Origin: Membranipora membranacea
Taxonomy: Eukaryota > Bryozoa > Gymnolaemata > Cheilostomatida > Membraniporidae
Direction: 5' to 3'
NCBI GenBank assembly: GCA_914767715.1
Contig: OU612072.1
Coordinates: 18,230,001-18,294,000, forward strand
DNA length: 64,000 nt
Shown here: one piece after another, positions 34,701-49,700 of the stretch
Layout of the letters: each line of letters begins with the position of its first letter
Numbering within the stretch: the first letter of the stretch is position 1
Translations under genes and position numbers: made by a program
The notes under the pieces: generated by a model
The model's database searches: none
The model's input: the letters and a program-made list of their open reading frames with translations, nothing else
What the model was told of the DNA's origin: nothing

Positions 34701-37700
34701 GCAAACACCAGCATTTCATGAAGTTTGGTATGGTTCTTATGGCATAGGCAAGATACTTATACCAGAAAATATGTGTCGGAAACGCTGAATACTTTAGTGA
34801 CAATTGAATTAATGGAACATTGTGATCTGATGAAGTAGTAGTATGTATATTGATTGATTGATTGATTGATTGATAAAGAGGTAGGTGCATGTACACATGG
34901 ATATGTGCTAATCTATTCGTAATCTGTCAGTGCAAAACTATGATAAAAGTTTTTATCAACAATCCTGTAGCCATCATGTCCCTGTGAAATTCAAATTCCA
35001 TGTCCTCTAATCTCGTAATCGTGAGATTGTGTTTTTCCAAACAGTTGTCACATTTTCGCCGAAAAACTGAATATTCTTGCATGTATGCATGTATCCTGTG
35101 TCAGATACTTTTGCACAGGCAATAGACAGTTTTTTGTCATAATAAAAATGTTACGGACTCGAATACACAACATCACATAATCTGTTTGCGCACACATTAG
35201 ATACAAAAACAACCTAAATATATGAAGTTCTCTGGTTTGATTTCCATACTTTGATAAGGTTTCACGAGCCTGCAGCCTATTCTCCATAAGATGATCAGGA
35301 CAGCCCAGCGGTGGCTCATGTGTGTTTTTCATAGAGAAGAACAAGATTTATTGACTGTTCCTGTCAGTGAAATTCGGGTGTTTAGTCATTGCTTGACTCA
35401 GTGGTGATGTGTTGTAAATGTGTGAAATTTTCATCATTGATTTGGAATTGATCATAAGCGTTAAACAAAACTGAATAAGATTTTCTGTCAGTGTACCATT
35501 CAAATGACATACAATGTCACTTTCAACTATAGCTTGCATTTTGCTATGACATACACTACCAAATGCTTCTAATATTTTGTGTACTTTTGCATAATGTACA
35601 TTATTCTGGCCAAAAAATCTTATTTTTGTTATATCTCAGATAAGAATCCGCATGCATTAACCATTAACCAACATGTTTATTTATTTCTCTTGAATTTGTC
35701 CCAAAAATCACTCTTAAAGGTTCCCTAACATGATACCACATAAGACAAATCACTAACGCAATGTCGAGCTCAAAACTCTTTTACATACCTGTGCAAATTT
35801 TTATCACATTTGAACGAATAAGAGTCCCTTGGTTGGTTGGTTGGTTTATTTTGTCACAAACATTAGGTATGCTGCGAGATTGAGTGTTTATACTGTTACA
35901 TGAGTAGGGAATACCAAAAAGAAACATAAACAAAATGAGTAAAGTAAAGTCTGACTTCTAGTGGATTAAAAAATATCTTGCAATATCAAAATCAAGTGTC
36001 TGAGGAATGAGTCTTTACCCCAGGCAGTTCTGTATTTAAGGCTGCGATATCTGCCTGAGGGGAGTTTCTCAAGAAAATTGTTTAAAAAATGTTCGTCATC
36101 ATGTATTATCTGCAGGGCCAGGTTCTTTGTACGTTTTGATATGACTGAATCTAGATCCCCAATATCAAGACCTAGTCTGTCGCCTTGCTTAAAAAACTTT
36201 CTCAGAGCTTTCTTGTCTCGTGAATAAATACTAGTGAACAAAATAGGTAGGCAGTAGGTTAGAATGGATACAATAAAACTTTTAAATAACATGCAGGCTA
36301 AAGGCTTTGTACTCTGATAATTAAAGGTTCTGATGACAAACATTCTCTGATTTGCTTTGGATACAACATTATTGACATGATCTTCGAAACGTAATTTGTT
36401 ATCAAAGAGAACTCCCAAATATTTAACATTGTCACAAAAATCTATATTTACACCATTTAATTCGAGAGTAGGACTGTCAGGTTTATCTCTCTTAGTGGAG
36501 AAAAGCATCTCTTGGGTTTTAGAAGGATTAAGTAATAAGTCGAGTTCTTTGCATAGACCAGAGATTCTATTGATCTCATTAAAATAATTAGACAAGTCAT
36601 TATTATCAGAGATGCAACCAACAATACTAGTGTCATCAGCATATTTTAAAATAGTTATATTGCTCTGTTCTGACCTAATCCTATTTGTATACACTGAGAA
36701 TAATAGAGGACTGAGGACAGAACCCTGGGGTGTTCCTGTGTTGGTGGTGATTGATGTTGAGAGAATATTGTTTACTATTGTTCTTTGTGTTCTGCCTGTC
36801 AGGAAACTCGACACCCAGTTTGTAACTCTGGAGTCTAGATGTTGCAGTTCTGTGAGGAGATTACTGACACTGATGGTGTTAAATGCAGACGAGAAGTCGA
36901 GAAATAGGCATCTTGCATAGTTGGCAGCTTGAAGGTCTATGTAACTAGTTATTGTGGTAATAAGGCATAATACTGCATCCTGGGTTGATCTTTTAGCTCG
37001 GTAGGCAAATTGGTGATTGTCGAGAGGAGTGTTTTTAACTATATAGCTTTTCAGCAGACGTTCCGTTGTTTTACATAAGCAGCTTGTCAGGGCTATTGGT
37101 CGGAAGTGTTTAAGTTGATTTGGCTTGTCAGTTTTTGGCAGTGGTTTGATGATGGCCGATTTCCATATATTAGGAGTTGTTTGAGAGTCTAGAGAGAAGT
37201 TGAATATATCCGTAATTACAGGCGCTAGTTGGTCAGCACAGAGTTTTAATGCTCTTGGTATCAGACCATCAGGTCCAGCACCCTTTCTAGAGTTGAGGCG
37301 TTTGAGTTGTATCAGAACTGATTTTTCATCTATTATGCAGGGAGGAGCAGTTAGGTTTTCGTAAGCAGGTTGTGGTGGCTGAGTGTCTTGTTTCTCAAAT
37401 CTGGCAAAGAAGTTGTTGAGTTCTTCGGGTTGGAAGTTAATATCTGGTTGTGACTTGGAGTTGCTGGTTGGAAGTCCGCTAATTTTTTTAATGTCGTTCC
37501 AAGCGTTTGCAGGATCACTGGCTAAATGTTGTTGGATTTTTAGGGAATATTCTTCTCTGGCTTTTTTATTTTCTTTTGAGACTTGCTTTTTGAGTTTATG
37601 GTAGAGTTTTTTATTTCCATTTTTGTGGGCGTCATGTTTCTCATCTATCATATCCAGAATGCGCTGTGTAATCCACGGCTTTTTGTTGGCATATTTTTTA

Positions 37701-40700
37701 ACTTCCTTTGGTGGTATGCATAGGTCTGTGCAGAAATTAATGTAGTCAGTTATCGTTTCAGTCCGCTGGTTGATGTTGTCATTGGCATCTGTGAGATTGT
37801 CCCAAAGTGTGGTATCTAAGCATGCTTGAAGATTATCGACATTACGGTCGGAGAATGTTCTGCGAGTTGTAAACGTAGGTTTTAATTTTGACAAAGGTTT
37901 ATAGGATGGCACGAGATGCATAATGTAATGGTCAGAGCTGCCCAGATGGGCTAATTGATGACATTGACTGTAGGCACCCTTGATCCTTGTATAGCATTTG
38001 TCGAGTGTCTTGGTTCCTCTGGTCGGTTTGGTGACAGTTTGATAATATCCATTTAGTCGAAATTTAAGCTGGTTGAAATCTCCCATTACAAGAATACAAG
38101 AATTAGGGTATTTCCTTTCAAGTTGATTAACATGTGATGTGATGCATTTAGCAGTGTTTGTTGCGTCTTGTTTAAGTCGAGAATTTCCAGTGAATGGGGC
38201 ATAGCACGATACAGATACGATGGAAGTGAACTCACGAGGTAGCCAGTGTGGACGAGATTTGACAGTTAGTAATTCACAGTTTTTATCAGTGTAGTTGTGG
38301 ATAATTTGATTGTTTGTGGACCACTTTCTATCGATGTAAACCAAAATGCCACCCCCTTGAGATTTACCACTTTCTTCTAGAGTTCTGTCATTACGGAATT
38401 GATCGTATCCATCTAGTTCAGTACGGTCCTTGGTGATATCCGGTTTTAACCAAGATTCAGTGATACATATTAGTTGAGATTGGTTCTGCAGTCGTTTAGT
38501 ATATAATAATCCATGGAGTTCATCTAGTTTTTTAAGTATTGATTGACCGTTGGTGAGCACTATTGCAGGTATTGGTACTTTACCGTTCCCGAGGCTATGT
38601 TTAAGTCGAACACCAGCACGCTTACCTCGCTTTCTAGATCGTAATAATCCAGGATCTATATTTTTAACGAGTTTTTTATAGTCCGATTTCCAAATAGCAG
38701 CGATGATGTCTTTATTTAAAGAGTTTTTATAATCCACTAGAGAATTGTAGTCAGCATATACTAGACTCGACACACCTCTTGGATGATATATGAGGGTGAA
38801 TATGAGTAGCAACAGTATAAACAAAGGCTGCAATAACTGCGCCATTATGTTAGTAGGGCTTATTAATCCTATTGAGGGATTAGAGAGAAGGTGAAAACAC
38901 AACCTCTCACTCTGAAAGCCAACTGCCAACTGGCAACTGCTCAAATACACCAATGCCTACCTGCAGTCACAAAACATACCTCAGTTGATTAAGGCTAATG
39001 ATGATGTGTGTTCTTTCCTCGTGACTCTATGAACCATCAATATTGAGTATTTATTGGCTAATAACTGAGCATGAGTCATGTGACCTTTGAAGTATAATGG
39101 CTGGATAAAATCAGATATAAATTTGACTATTTCATTATTGAGAGTGTTGGTGTGTTTGAGTTGAGCATGCAGACATATTTATTGAGGATAAAATCGACTG
39201 ATATGTAAAAACTACCATAGTTTAGATGGAAATTCAGTTTCTAGTATGTGTTGATAACCCATAATGTCACATGACTTATGCTTAGTTATTACCCAATAGG
39301 AACTGAGTGTGAATGGAACATAATATCATAATCATGTGAGGAAAGAACATAAATCATCATTAGCCTTCATCAAAAGGCATGTTTTTGAAGCTGCAGCTAA
39401 ACATTACTGTATTTGCACATCGAAAACTACATCGCATGCATGTAGTTTTGAAACATAGGTCTAACTTGGAGTTATACTTTCCCAGTTCTATTATGCAAGT
39501 GTCAAAGATGGGGATTATAATCCCAAAGATGGGATTATAAAGTCAACAAACCAATGTCAATTATATGTATGTACAGGTAATGTGGAAAAGGAATTTTTGT
39601 TTGTTTTTCTGTTGCTTATTGCCTAATTTGTAATATCTACCTGTGCTAGGCTAATAGTATAGAAAGTATGGCACATAAATTAAACAAAATAAATAAAACA
39701 AAACAAAAGGATAGCCTGAGTTGCATTAGTTGAAAAACCGCATAGAGAATTCAGAAACATTCTGCGCATGCTCAGCTCAGGGCATGAGCTGATCCCTGCA
39801 AAATTGAGTCTCGAAATTCCGAAGCCATCTGATTGGCTACCTGCTCTGGTGACATACTCCCAAAAGCGTGCGGATTTGTTATTAATAGTTATCCTCTCTT
39901 GTCATCATTAGCTGATTTTGATTGACAGTTTACATAGGGGATATCCCAGTTCCCCTTTCCAAAGTAGCAATCAGAACCCAAACTAAACTCATTGTTCTTA
40001 CACATGCGCAAATTCAAGTCACACATGATGCATACTTAGCCTTACGACACCTGCTTTGTGGTAATGATAGCCTAGTTTATCAGTGATCACGAGAGTCAGT
40101 ATGATTCAGAAAAGGTCTTTTGTCTCTTGGAGGTTCTACACTTTGATGGCTGATATTTATCTATCTTTGCTCTTCGAGTAGATTTTCTTTTTCCATTTAT
40201 CTCAATGCGAGAGTTCAGAGGGTGATGTTCGTCATTGGCTATTTTATTGAAGTGTTTAATACAAGGGTGTGCAGGATGGTTGTTAGGGTTGGTAGTGCTA
40301 GATCGTCAATCCACTTTTCCTAGTTATCAGCGAATGGCAGCACAATCCTAATAGCAGATAACTGTATCCACTCTAGTCTTATTTTGTCAGTGTCTGATAA
40401 TAAATTGTACCGTGCAGAGCAGGTGTAGGTGATTACAGACCTAATATTGGCTACATAAAATGTTTTCAGGCCATCGCTATCCATGCCCGTTCGTTTCAGC
40501 AATCTCATCAGGTATAAGCGCTGTGAGCATTTTGATATTAGATAATCGGCATGGTTACTGAATGTTAGTGTGTTGTGTACAATCACGCCTAAAAACTTGG
40601 TGTGCTCAAAATCATATTGTTTTGCTCAGACCAGGTGTTTGCTAACTGTATTGCATCAGATATGTTCTCAGTGGATGGGTCAACAATAGGCCTATAAAAG

Positions 40701-43700
40701 GTTGTATCATAAGCATATTTGATACATTTTGTAACATATTATCATAAGCATTTAAGTCATTAACATAAATTAACCAAAGGATTGGGCCAATTTTTGTTCC
40801 TTTAGGGGCACCTATTTGAATAGGTTTGTACTCTGAAAAATTATCACAGTACTTTACACATTGTTGTCTTGATTCCAAAAAACTTTCTACTAAAGCAATG
40901 ACATTAGAATTAAATCCAAGAGAATTCATTTTAGATATCAGTATGGGGTGCTGCATCCCATCAAAGGCTTTTAAAGATCAAGGCATGCATTTTGTATTAG
41001 TTTAACATTGGTATCAGAGTCAAGTTGGATGTCCAGTCATCTATCAGTTGCAGAATTGCATCGGTGGTAGTGAGTCTCTGTTGGTAGGCATATTGATTAG
41101 AATTTATTACTTTTGCTAGGTGAGATTTCATTTTGGATATAATAACTTGCTCCAGTAGTTTGGCGAGATGGAATGATAGACTGATCGGCCGATAATCCTT
41201 GTATGTAGATGGTGTTTTATTCTTAGGGATTGGTACTACTTGCGCCTTTTTCCAAAAATCAGGGAAAGAGTTGGTATCCAGGGCAAAGTTAATAATGTTA
41301 TGTAGTGGAATAAATATATCGTGTATGCCTTCCTTAGATATCCATGTAGGGAAGTCTTCATTTGGTGTAGCTTTTGAAGTATCTAGTTTTTTCATGAGGA
41401 ATTTGACTTCCCCTAAACTTACATGGTCTAGCTTGTAGGTGGTAGCAGTTACAAGTACAGAGTTCGAGGTAGCTCTTATTCCCCCAACTTCTACATAGTA
41501 AGAGTTGAGATTTTCACAGAAAGTGTGATTTGATAGTTTGGTGTCGTCAATGAACACATGTGTTGATGATTGTTGTTGTCTAGCTTTGTTTGTCAGCTTC
41601 TTTATAGTGTCCCACCAGGCTTTTGTGTTTTGATTTTGAGTCGTTGACAGATTGTTCTCAGCAGTTTGTGTTATGGGCAGCCTTTACGGCATGCCTTATT
41701 TTTTGCACATATTGCTTTATTGAGTATCCTGGGAAGTTTGTCAAAACAAACTTTGGTGGTTTTTATAGGGCAGTAACGAGTCATCCTTAAAGTGAAAAAC
41801 CTGAGATTTTGAACAGAAAAAGAAGTATTTGGAATATCATTCCATGATCAATGTCTTGGTTGGCACCTTGGTCATGCCTTGAATGAATGAATGAATGAAT
41901 GAATGTATGAAAAAATAACTAGGTACATGTGGTTTCAAATACTGGTTCAAGGCCTGTGATCGTGTTGATCGTATAGGAGAATAGTTGATTGTAACCTATG
42001 ATTTTAAGCATTTCCAGTTTTGATTAAATGCTGATTTCTCAATCAATCATGATGGAATTTTGAGTTTTTAACTTGGAATTGAAATAACAGCTTCTGGTGA
42101 TCATTTTGGTGGTGTGTTCAGTTTTTTGGGATTTCATCATTGTTATAACAAACAAACGAACAAGCGAGCAATTGAAAATCGTTGCACCACAAGTACGGAC
42201 ACAATCAATTGCGGAATAGACAAGACTAGTTTTATGTTATTCCAATGCACTGCTACTTTTGTTTTATTAAATTTATACGGTGTAGTTATGGCATATGAGT
42301 CCAACAGATTCTTAATTTGTGAAATCCAACTTAAAATTCCATAATTGCTGATGTTGGAAGATGACAAGGCGGTAAAGTATTGTTCGTACATTGCCGTTCA
42401 TCAGGGTAGCAATTCTCTCTGTTTTATAGTGTATGTTGATGAGTGAATATGTGTGCATAAGGTTTGTAAGAGTAGAATATGAGCAAAGTTATGTTGGCTG
42501 GGACATTGCTGAATTTAAAGGAACAAAAGCAGCTTCTGCTAAGCTGCAGAGATAAAACTTCTAGGTCACAATTTCCAGTTGATAATTTGATAAATTCATG
42601 TGGATGAGACAACTGGTTTAACACAAAAATCAATGGTACGTCCTTCAGTTTCATAAATATGATAATTGCTGAATAGAGAGGGCTAAGTTAGGACAAAACC
42701 TAGTGGGCAAATAAAAGTATAGCCATGGTAATACAGTTACATACTGGTTCAGAAGATCCGCTCTGGCTTTTCTTATCTATTTCTTGCTTTGTTTGATAAA
42801 TATTACACCAGCTGTGTACCTCAAAATCTAGAAATCTGGTGCTTTATTGCTGACTCCAGCAAAGCGCAATAAACCTACATATTTCAACAGACCAAAAGTT
42901 TGAAGTTTACAACTTCGATAGATGTATTTTGTCGTCAGCATTGAGGTATTATTATTTCCTAAATTACCAGATTCGACTGTCTCTTGCATAATTAAGCTGC
43001 TAATTATTTCTGTGGTTACCATGTATCCACAAAAAAAAATTCAATTGCTTGTTCCTGAGTTGTAACAAGTTGTAACAAGTGGTTATAATTGAGCTAAAAA
43101 GCCTGCAAGACCATCAAAAGTTCACTAGTAGCTGCTGAATCTATTGCAAATTTCAATCACAAAATTATGTCAAAATTGATTGAGAAATCAGCATTCAATC
43201 TGAACAGGGAGTGCAAAAAAAAATTTTTCTTTGAGCATAATCACAGTTGTCAATGGCTTGCTGTTTTAGTAATACTGGAGCTACAATGTTAAACAGCCTA
43301 TCAAATTGATAACCGGTGTAGTATTGTAAACTGTCCCCCGCGCGAAAACAACCCCGGGACACTTTACAATATTGTAAACTGTCCCGGGGACACTTTACAA
43401 TAAAAACAGGCCTATTGTAAACTGTCCCCCCCTATTGTAAACTGTCCCCCCCTATTGTAAACCGTCCCCCCCTATTGTAAACTGTCCCCCCTATTTGTGA
43501 CTGTCCATATCGAGAGCCCAGCTGTTTATCACCATTCTAAATGGGTCAGATCATCTAAGTGGAGCATACCATGATGTTCTGGCTGCCACTATGATGGCCA
43601 AAGTTGTACCATGGGGATGGTGGTGGTATCTCATTGAATGAGTGTATAAAGCCTCTTATTATATGGTACTTTGGGGATCTATTTTTCGCAAACACTAATT

Positions 43701-46700
43701 ATTTGAAGCTCCTATGATTTAGAGATGTCTGGTTTGCGAAGAAAGGTGCACTAAGCCAACAGTGGATAGATGTGTAGTTGCCACATCACAGAACACACAT
43801 ACTTTCATTGCAGGTTCATGAGCTGCGCGAAAACAACCACCCCATTCATTCATCATAAAATCTACCTCCGTCAAGCATTTGCCTGGGAGTGATGGCAGTC
43901 AGTCACAAGTGTGAGCGGGAGAAATAATTACTTTTGAGCTTTTCATATTGTGAGGATGGGTATTGCACTGTAAAATATTGCTTAAGCCGCGCAAAAACAA
44001 CCACCCCCTAAGCTGTCTTATAAAGATATCTGTTAAAAAGTAATATAATGAACCGTGATTTTGCATCCATAATGCGATTATCATAAGGTGACTGTGTACC
44101 AAATTTCAGATTAGTAGGTCAGAACTTAATGACACAACGGATGATATGTCGTTCTTTGCAAGTTCATGAGCCGCGCGAAAATAACCACCCCATTCAGTCA
44201 TCTTGAAATCTACCTCAATCAAGCATTTGCCTGTGAGTGATGAAAGTCAGTCACATGTGAGACCTGGAGAAATAACGACTTTTGGGTTTTTCATATTGTG
44301 CCGCCTGGTATTGGACTGTAAAATATTGCTTAAGCCGCGCGAAAACAACCACCCCCCAAAGTGTCTTATAAAGATTATCTGTCAAAAAGTCTCAATCAGC
44401 GCCCTCCCACCACGGAAATTTTTGCATATCGGTAGCAAAATAGTGCAAGCAGAGAGGTATTTCAATAGCTCACTGAGCTGTTGGGTACTTTCAGAAAACA
44501 ACTCAATAGCAGTAGAAGATTACGGTAAAAATGCTCCAGTTATAAAGCACCCATTTGAAAAAAAACTGACCTTGATGGGATTCGAACCCACAACAATCTT
44601 ATTTTCAGTGATTATAAAGCGGACGCTCTACACACTGAGCTATTCAGCCACTCACGGAAATCAGTGGGCCGTGAGTGCTAATATACGCCACTGCTCACCG
44701 GCGCATAACAAAAATTTGTTGCCACCAATTCTCTGTATTAAAAGCCAAAACTTTTGTGTTTGGTAGGCCGAGAGAGCAGCATGAGCACTAATAAAATTAG
44801 CAGAAAAAGAGTGGGAAAACTAGCTGATTTCCCTCCAAAATGAACAGTAGCTGGTAAAATTGTAAAAGTCTGAGAAAATACTGTTCTGTAATTTTCACTG
44901 AATAATTGGATTTTACAAACTGAAACATAATTGGCGCCATCCAACCCCCCTGTGTGGATTTGGGCAGACCGTTTTGTATCACAATTTCTCAGAATACATT
45001 GATTATGTGGCGACAATGCGGGCATTTCCAGATATGCTGAAATATTTAACTGAGAGTAACTACACTTGAAGCAAAAAAGACAACCGTGGATATCTTCATA
45101 ACAGGTGAGCACATCGTTTTAGCTGCCATCTATGTTAATTCAACTTGTTCAGATTAATGATACCAAAAAATCAATATTGCAACACCAAAAACCTTTCACT
45201 AGATTAGATGGGCAGCTCAAAATCAACACTGTAAGCAAACTTTATTTTTTATAGGTTGTCCTACACCAATAGAGATAGAGACGGATTTCTCAATCATTTT
45301 GACTTACTTGCATGGGATCGGCTTTCTAATGATGAGAAACACAAACATCAATACAAAAACTGCTCGGAATGTATGACTGAGACTCATTAATATGTCTATG
45401 GAAAGTTAAGAAGAAATGCTATTGCATTTGGCAGCCAAGTTCCAGATTGACCAGCCCTAGCTCCACAAATAGAAAACACAGAGAGAGAGGAGATAATTAG
45501 GGGAGCTTTAGCTGTGGTCAGTCAAATCGCAGTTGAAAGCGCACATACCGCTGTCATGGCACGTAACGTTTCCATGAGAACAATGCAAAATCTTAGGAGA
45601 GAAGTTGCACTCGTAAGGAGAGCTAGAAAAACACAGTATCACAACTGAAGGGCGAGCATACAGTATGCAGAAAATTCTTGATAAGCTTCTTCACCAGCAT
45701 CTAAGCCTAGGGCTGCACCGCAATCATTTTAACGCAGCTGATGCCATAGATGAAGTTATAAAACAGTTACGTATAAAGGGTAGGTTAGATCAGTCAATAA
45801 ACATTTAACTGTATTTTTATCAGCTACATAAATTTACACACAAGTCAACATCAGAGGTAATGAAAATATCAGCAAAGCATGTCTTGTATCAAAATAAATT
45901 TTCTGCATAATCTGATAAGATGTAGATGCTGTAAGTATTCACCATTTGTCTGGTAATCAAAATGACCGGTGATCACAGTGAAACTTGATCACTTGCTTAT
46001 CGTCTTAACCTTGGTGTTATTATTTTCAAGGTATTCATTGAAATGCACGGAGTATAGAAGAGCTGAATGAAATGATTTCCTCCTGTATGTTTGTTGTCTG
46101 GCACGATCATTCTACCGATCATTCTACCGTCGGCTCACATAGTCATTTCCTTGTTCTTCTCTCACTTATCTATGATCTTCTAGTATACCTCACACCTGCG
46201 GAATATAAAGAAGGTGGAAAAAAGTAAGTGTCTTGCAGAGGCTATTCATTCATGATAACATCGCAGAGTAAGCATATTGTACCTCTATGAAGACTTTTTG
46301 TCAAAGATTTAAAACTAGGTGACATATCAGTGGCTGTGTAGCCCAACGGCTACAAGTTATCAAAAACTTTCAGGGGAGTTTCGGAGATAACAGTAAATTA
46401 TTATTTGGTGTATAGTGTGATAGAAATGTCTGGTTTCACACTACAGAGGCTCAGTCTAGTAGCCTGTTCTGCAGACAAGCTTACTTAGAACTTCGTACCA
46501 CAGAGTAAGGATATATCATCATAGTACATATTGCATTATAACGCTATAAAGCAGTTGTGGTTTTCGGATTGGCTGGCAGATCAAAGCGAGAGTAACACAA
46601 TATTTGAACATGTACTGTGCATTGCATGATCATTGATCGACACCTTTCAAACATCATACTAAACGGACTGCACATGTTTTAGGTTTCTTGATTCTATAAT

Positions 46701-49700
46701 CAGCCTGATAGAACGACCAGAGATTTATATTTTCGCTAGATCAAACAGCTCAACAAAGGATCAGATGCTCTATACACCCTACCGAATTGAAGATCTAAAA
46801 TCTCTGCTGCCATCAGTGTCCCATTCAGGGATCGTCTACCACTCAAAAATGAGAGTTGGCATAGGTACATTTCAGTTACATGCAATTGAACTCATACCTT
46901 GTTCTCGAGAAGAAATTGAAGCCGTAGAGGTTTATATATCTATCAATATCATGATAGTAGGGTCTAATAATAATTGTGTAACCAGTCATCATCGAATGAT
47001 AGCTTTAGCTTTCCATAATATCATCGTTGCAAACATCCTAAAGTGAAAGAAAATAAAGATACGCTACTGATTCTATCGTAATTCATGTTCTCAAGGTGAT
47101 CCTCCAGCAAGGGCATTTCAGTCAGGCAATCAGGTGAATGGCCACCTTCCCTGCCACTGCGGCATTGACATCCGTCTTGTCCTGACCTACCCGAATCTAA
47201 CGAAGCCTAAGTATCTATCTATGTGTGCTAGAATGGAGGTAATCCAGGAAACAAGTCGATGGAATGATAGGCCGGTTGGACAGATATCAGCCTATGATAA
47301 TCTCAATGTGAGTGATTTTTTCTTCTTTGGAGATTATCTCATATAATGTAATAACTCTATAGGTCGCAAGATTACTTGTACACAAAACAAGGCAAGATTA
47401 GAGCAAGGAGATTAGAGTACCAGTGAACCCTTGCTTTGAAACTATTTAATTTTAACTCAAAGACAGCCACGAGCTCTACTTCAGTAAGGGAGGCTGGTCA
47501 CTCTTAACATCATTTTAAGTTAGATCATCTTTTTTTTTTAATCTAAGATAATAATGGAGGGTTTGTCAATTGGCTTGATTTTTCAGTAATATAACTGATG
47601 TACCAACATCTTACCTATAGGTTCATGCTCTATGCACAGAGCTTGATGATCGTGATGTAGAGACAGAAGGCCTGGATAAGTCTAGTCGGCAGGCTCAGCT
47701 CAGTAAGGAGCTAGCCGGAGTCAAGCGACCGCTAGCCCTTCTCTGTTCGGAGGAAGAAGTTCATGTGGGAGATTACATGGTAGCGCAGCTGGTGATTCTT
47801 CACGACCTAAAATCAATGATAGGTTGGTAGAACAATATAGGAAATTTGAAGTATTAGGCCATTTATATTATGTTGCAATTAAAACCATTGTTCATAGATT
47901 TTGTTTGGGATATATTTTAGTTAACATTGTCATAGAGATGATGTTTGTGGTTCCACCAGCTCTCAGGACAATGCTTGAATAGGCACTGCCAAAAATTCCC
48001 AGTAAGCTCAATTTAATTATAAAAAAAAACTCAAAATCTAGTCAGAGCTATCAAAAGCGGTATCTGACTGGATTGACAAAATAGTGCTGGTTACTGCAAC
48101 ACATCATATACTGGGATTGTAAACCTCTATGTATGTTAACCTTTTTATCTAGATAACAAGCATGAAATATCCGGGAGCAATGCCAGACTGTCCCTTTTGA
48201 GACTGCGCTCGTTTATTGACAAGCAGCGGCTAAATCATCCAGCTTTGGACACAATCGATGTGAGGACATTACGAAGCCTCCTTGTTAATCTCAGTCACAT
48301 TCAACAGCTGGCATCCTCAACTGAGATGTCAAGGAATACTCTAACTATTCTGGCTATGCATAACTCGACATTTGTCTTCAAACTGGATTATAACAAGGTA
48401 ATGAATGATGAATATGACAATGAGGGTGAACCCAGTCTAATTAAATGCCCGGCAGTGAGTGTACATACAAGATAATACTTAAAATACAAGTGCTACATCT
48501 TACGAATTTTACAAATGCTAGTAAACAGTGTTCCCTCTACGATCACATCAAACAAATTCTATGAGCTGATCTGAGGTTACAAGACCACATGTTTTGTTGA
48601 CCTCAATATGGTGATACTTGGAATTTTGCTTTCAACGCACAAGCTAGCTCATACATGATTTGATTCATTCCAACAATAAACCACATACTAATCTCAAAAC
48701 TGCTATTGTCATTATGAAGGGATGTGTTGACCTTTGCCTAAGCAAATAATATGCTAAGTAAATAACCAGCTAAAACTTTTGCATCAGCTTGTTGTTGAAA
48801 TCATGCAGCGCTAACCTTCAGCTGTTTCAATATGCAAGTGACAACCACTAGCAATGAAGATACTAACAGCCTATAATTAAACCCATATGTCATATTCAGA
48901 CAGCTATTACTTTTCATTACAATTTCAGACACATCTTCATTGGTGATAGTTACACCTAAAACACGATGCAAGGCCATACCGCAACCAGACCATTTAGATC
49001 AGACTGAAGCTACATTTAAACCTAGTGAAACTGTCATGCCAGACACGAGCAGGTGCCCCGACCCTGCAAATAAAAATGATCCGCCTAGCACCTCAAATTC
49101 CGAGTTAGACACAGCAGCGAACAAAGGTAATCCAGAGATGCAAAAGAGAGATATCAGCCTGATTACACCTAACATATTATATATTAAAAAAGTGCAATTT
49201 TTGCAGGGATCTGGATTAATTGGTTTGAAATCACATGTTATGCAAATGGTTAACTTGTAAGCCATGACACACGCAATGGCTTCACCCTTTCTCATTACTA
49301 CATATAATTACAGCTTGCTCAAAGTCTTCAGGTATGGCAGGGTTTCGGACACCAATGTCTAACATGTCAGAAGCTATCGGGACTGAAAATCAGATGGATG
49401 TGCTTAGTACCCCAGCTTGTACCAGTACCCCAGCAGCTGTGCATAAAAAAAAAGACTTCTAGAGAGAGACCATCGCAAGAAGGTAGGGCAAATCAAATTT
49501 TGATGAATATCCTACGCGGATATAAAAGCCAAGCATTATCTTCCTCTTCCTCCCAGTAAACAACTCATATCAGCAAACGAACTTTAAAGCTAAATAATAT
49601 TGATCGAAACTGTGATACTCGCATGGAGTGGAAGAAATGGATTGTCTAATGATAGTTACTTTTGGTTTAGATGTATCATCCTCCAATTTTAGAGCTCATC

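Noticed and set aside
43402-43490. Short regular repeats that could suggest a CRISPR array
   Set aside because: The 20-bp repeats are head to tail with no unique spacers, and the host is a eukaryote; they are transposon tip repeats.
44797-45110. Plus-strand exon just before 45,110 with a GTGAGC donor
   Set aside because: The most gene-like frame needs several stop codons to be read through, so it could only be a decayed exon.
44738-45112. 124-codon minus-strand frame in the transposon
   Set aside because: Opposite to the supported gene, no recognisable domain or splice context.
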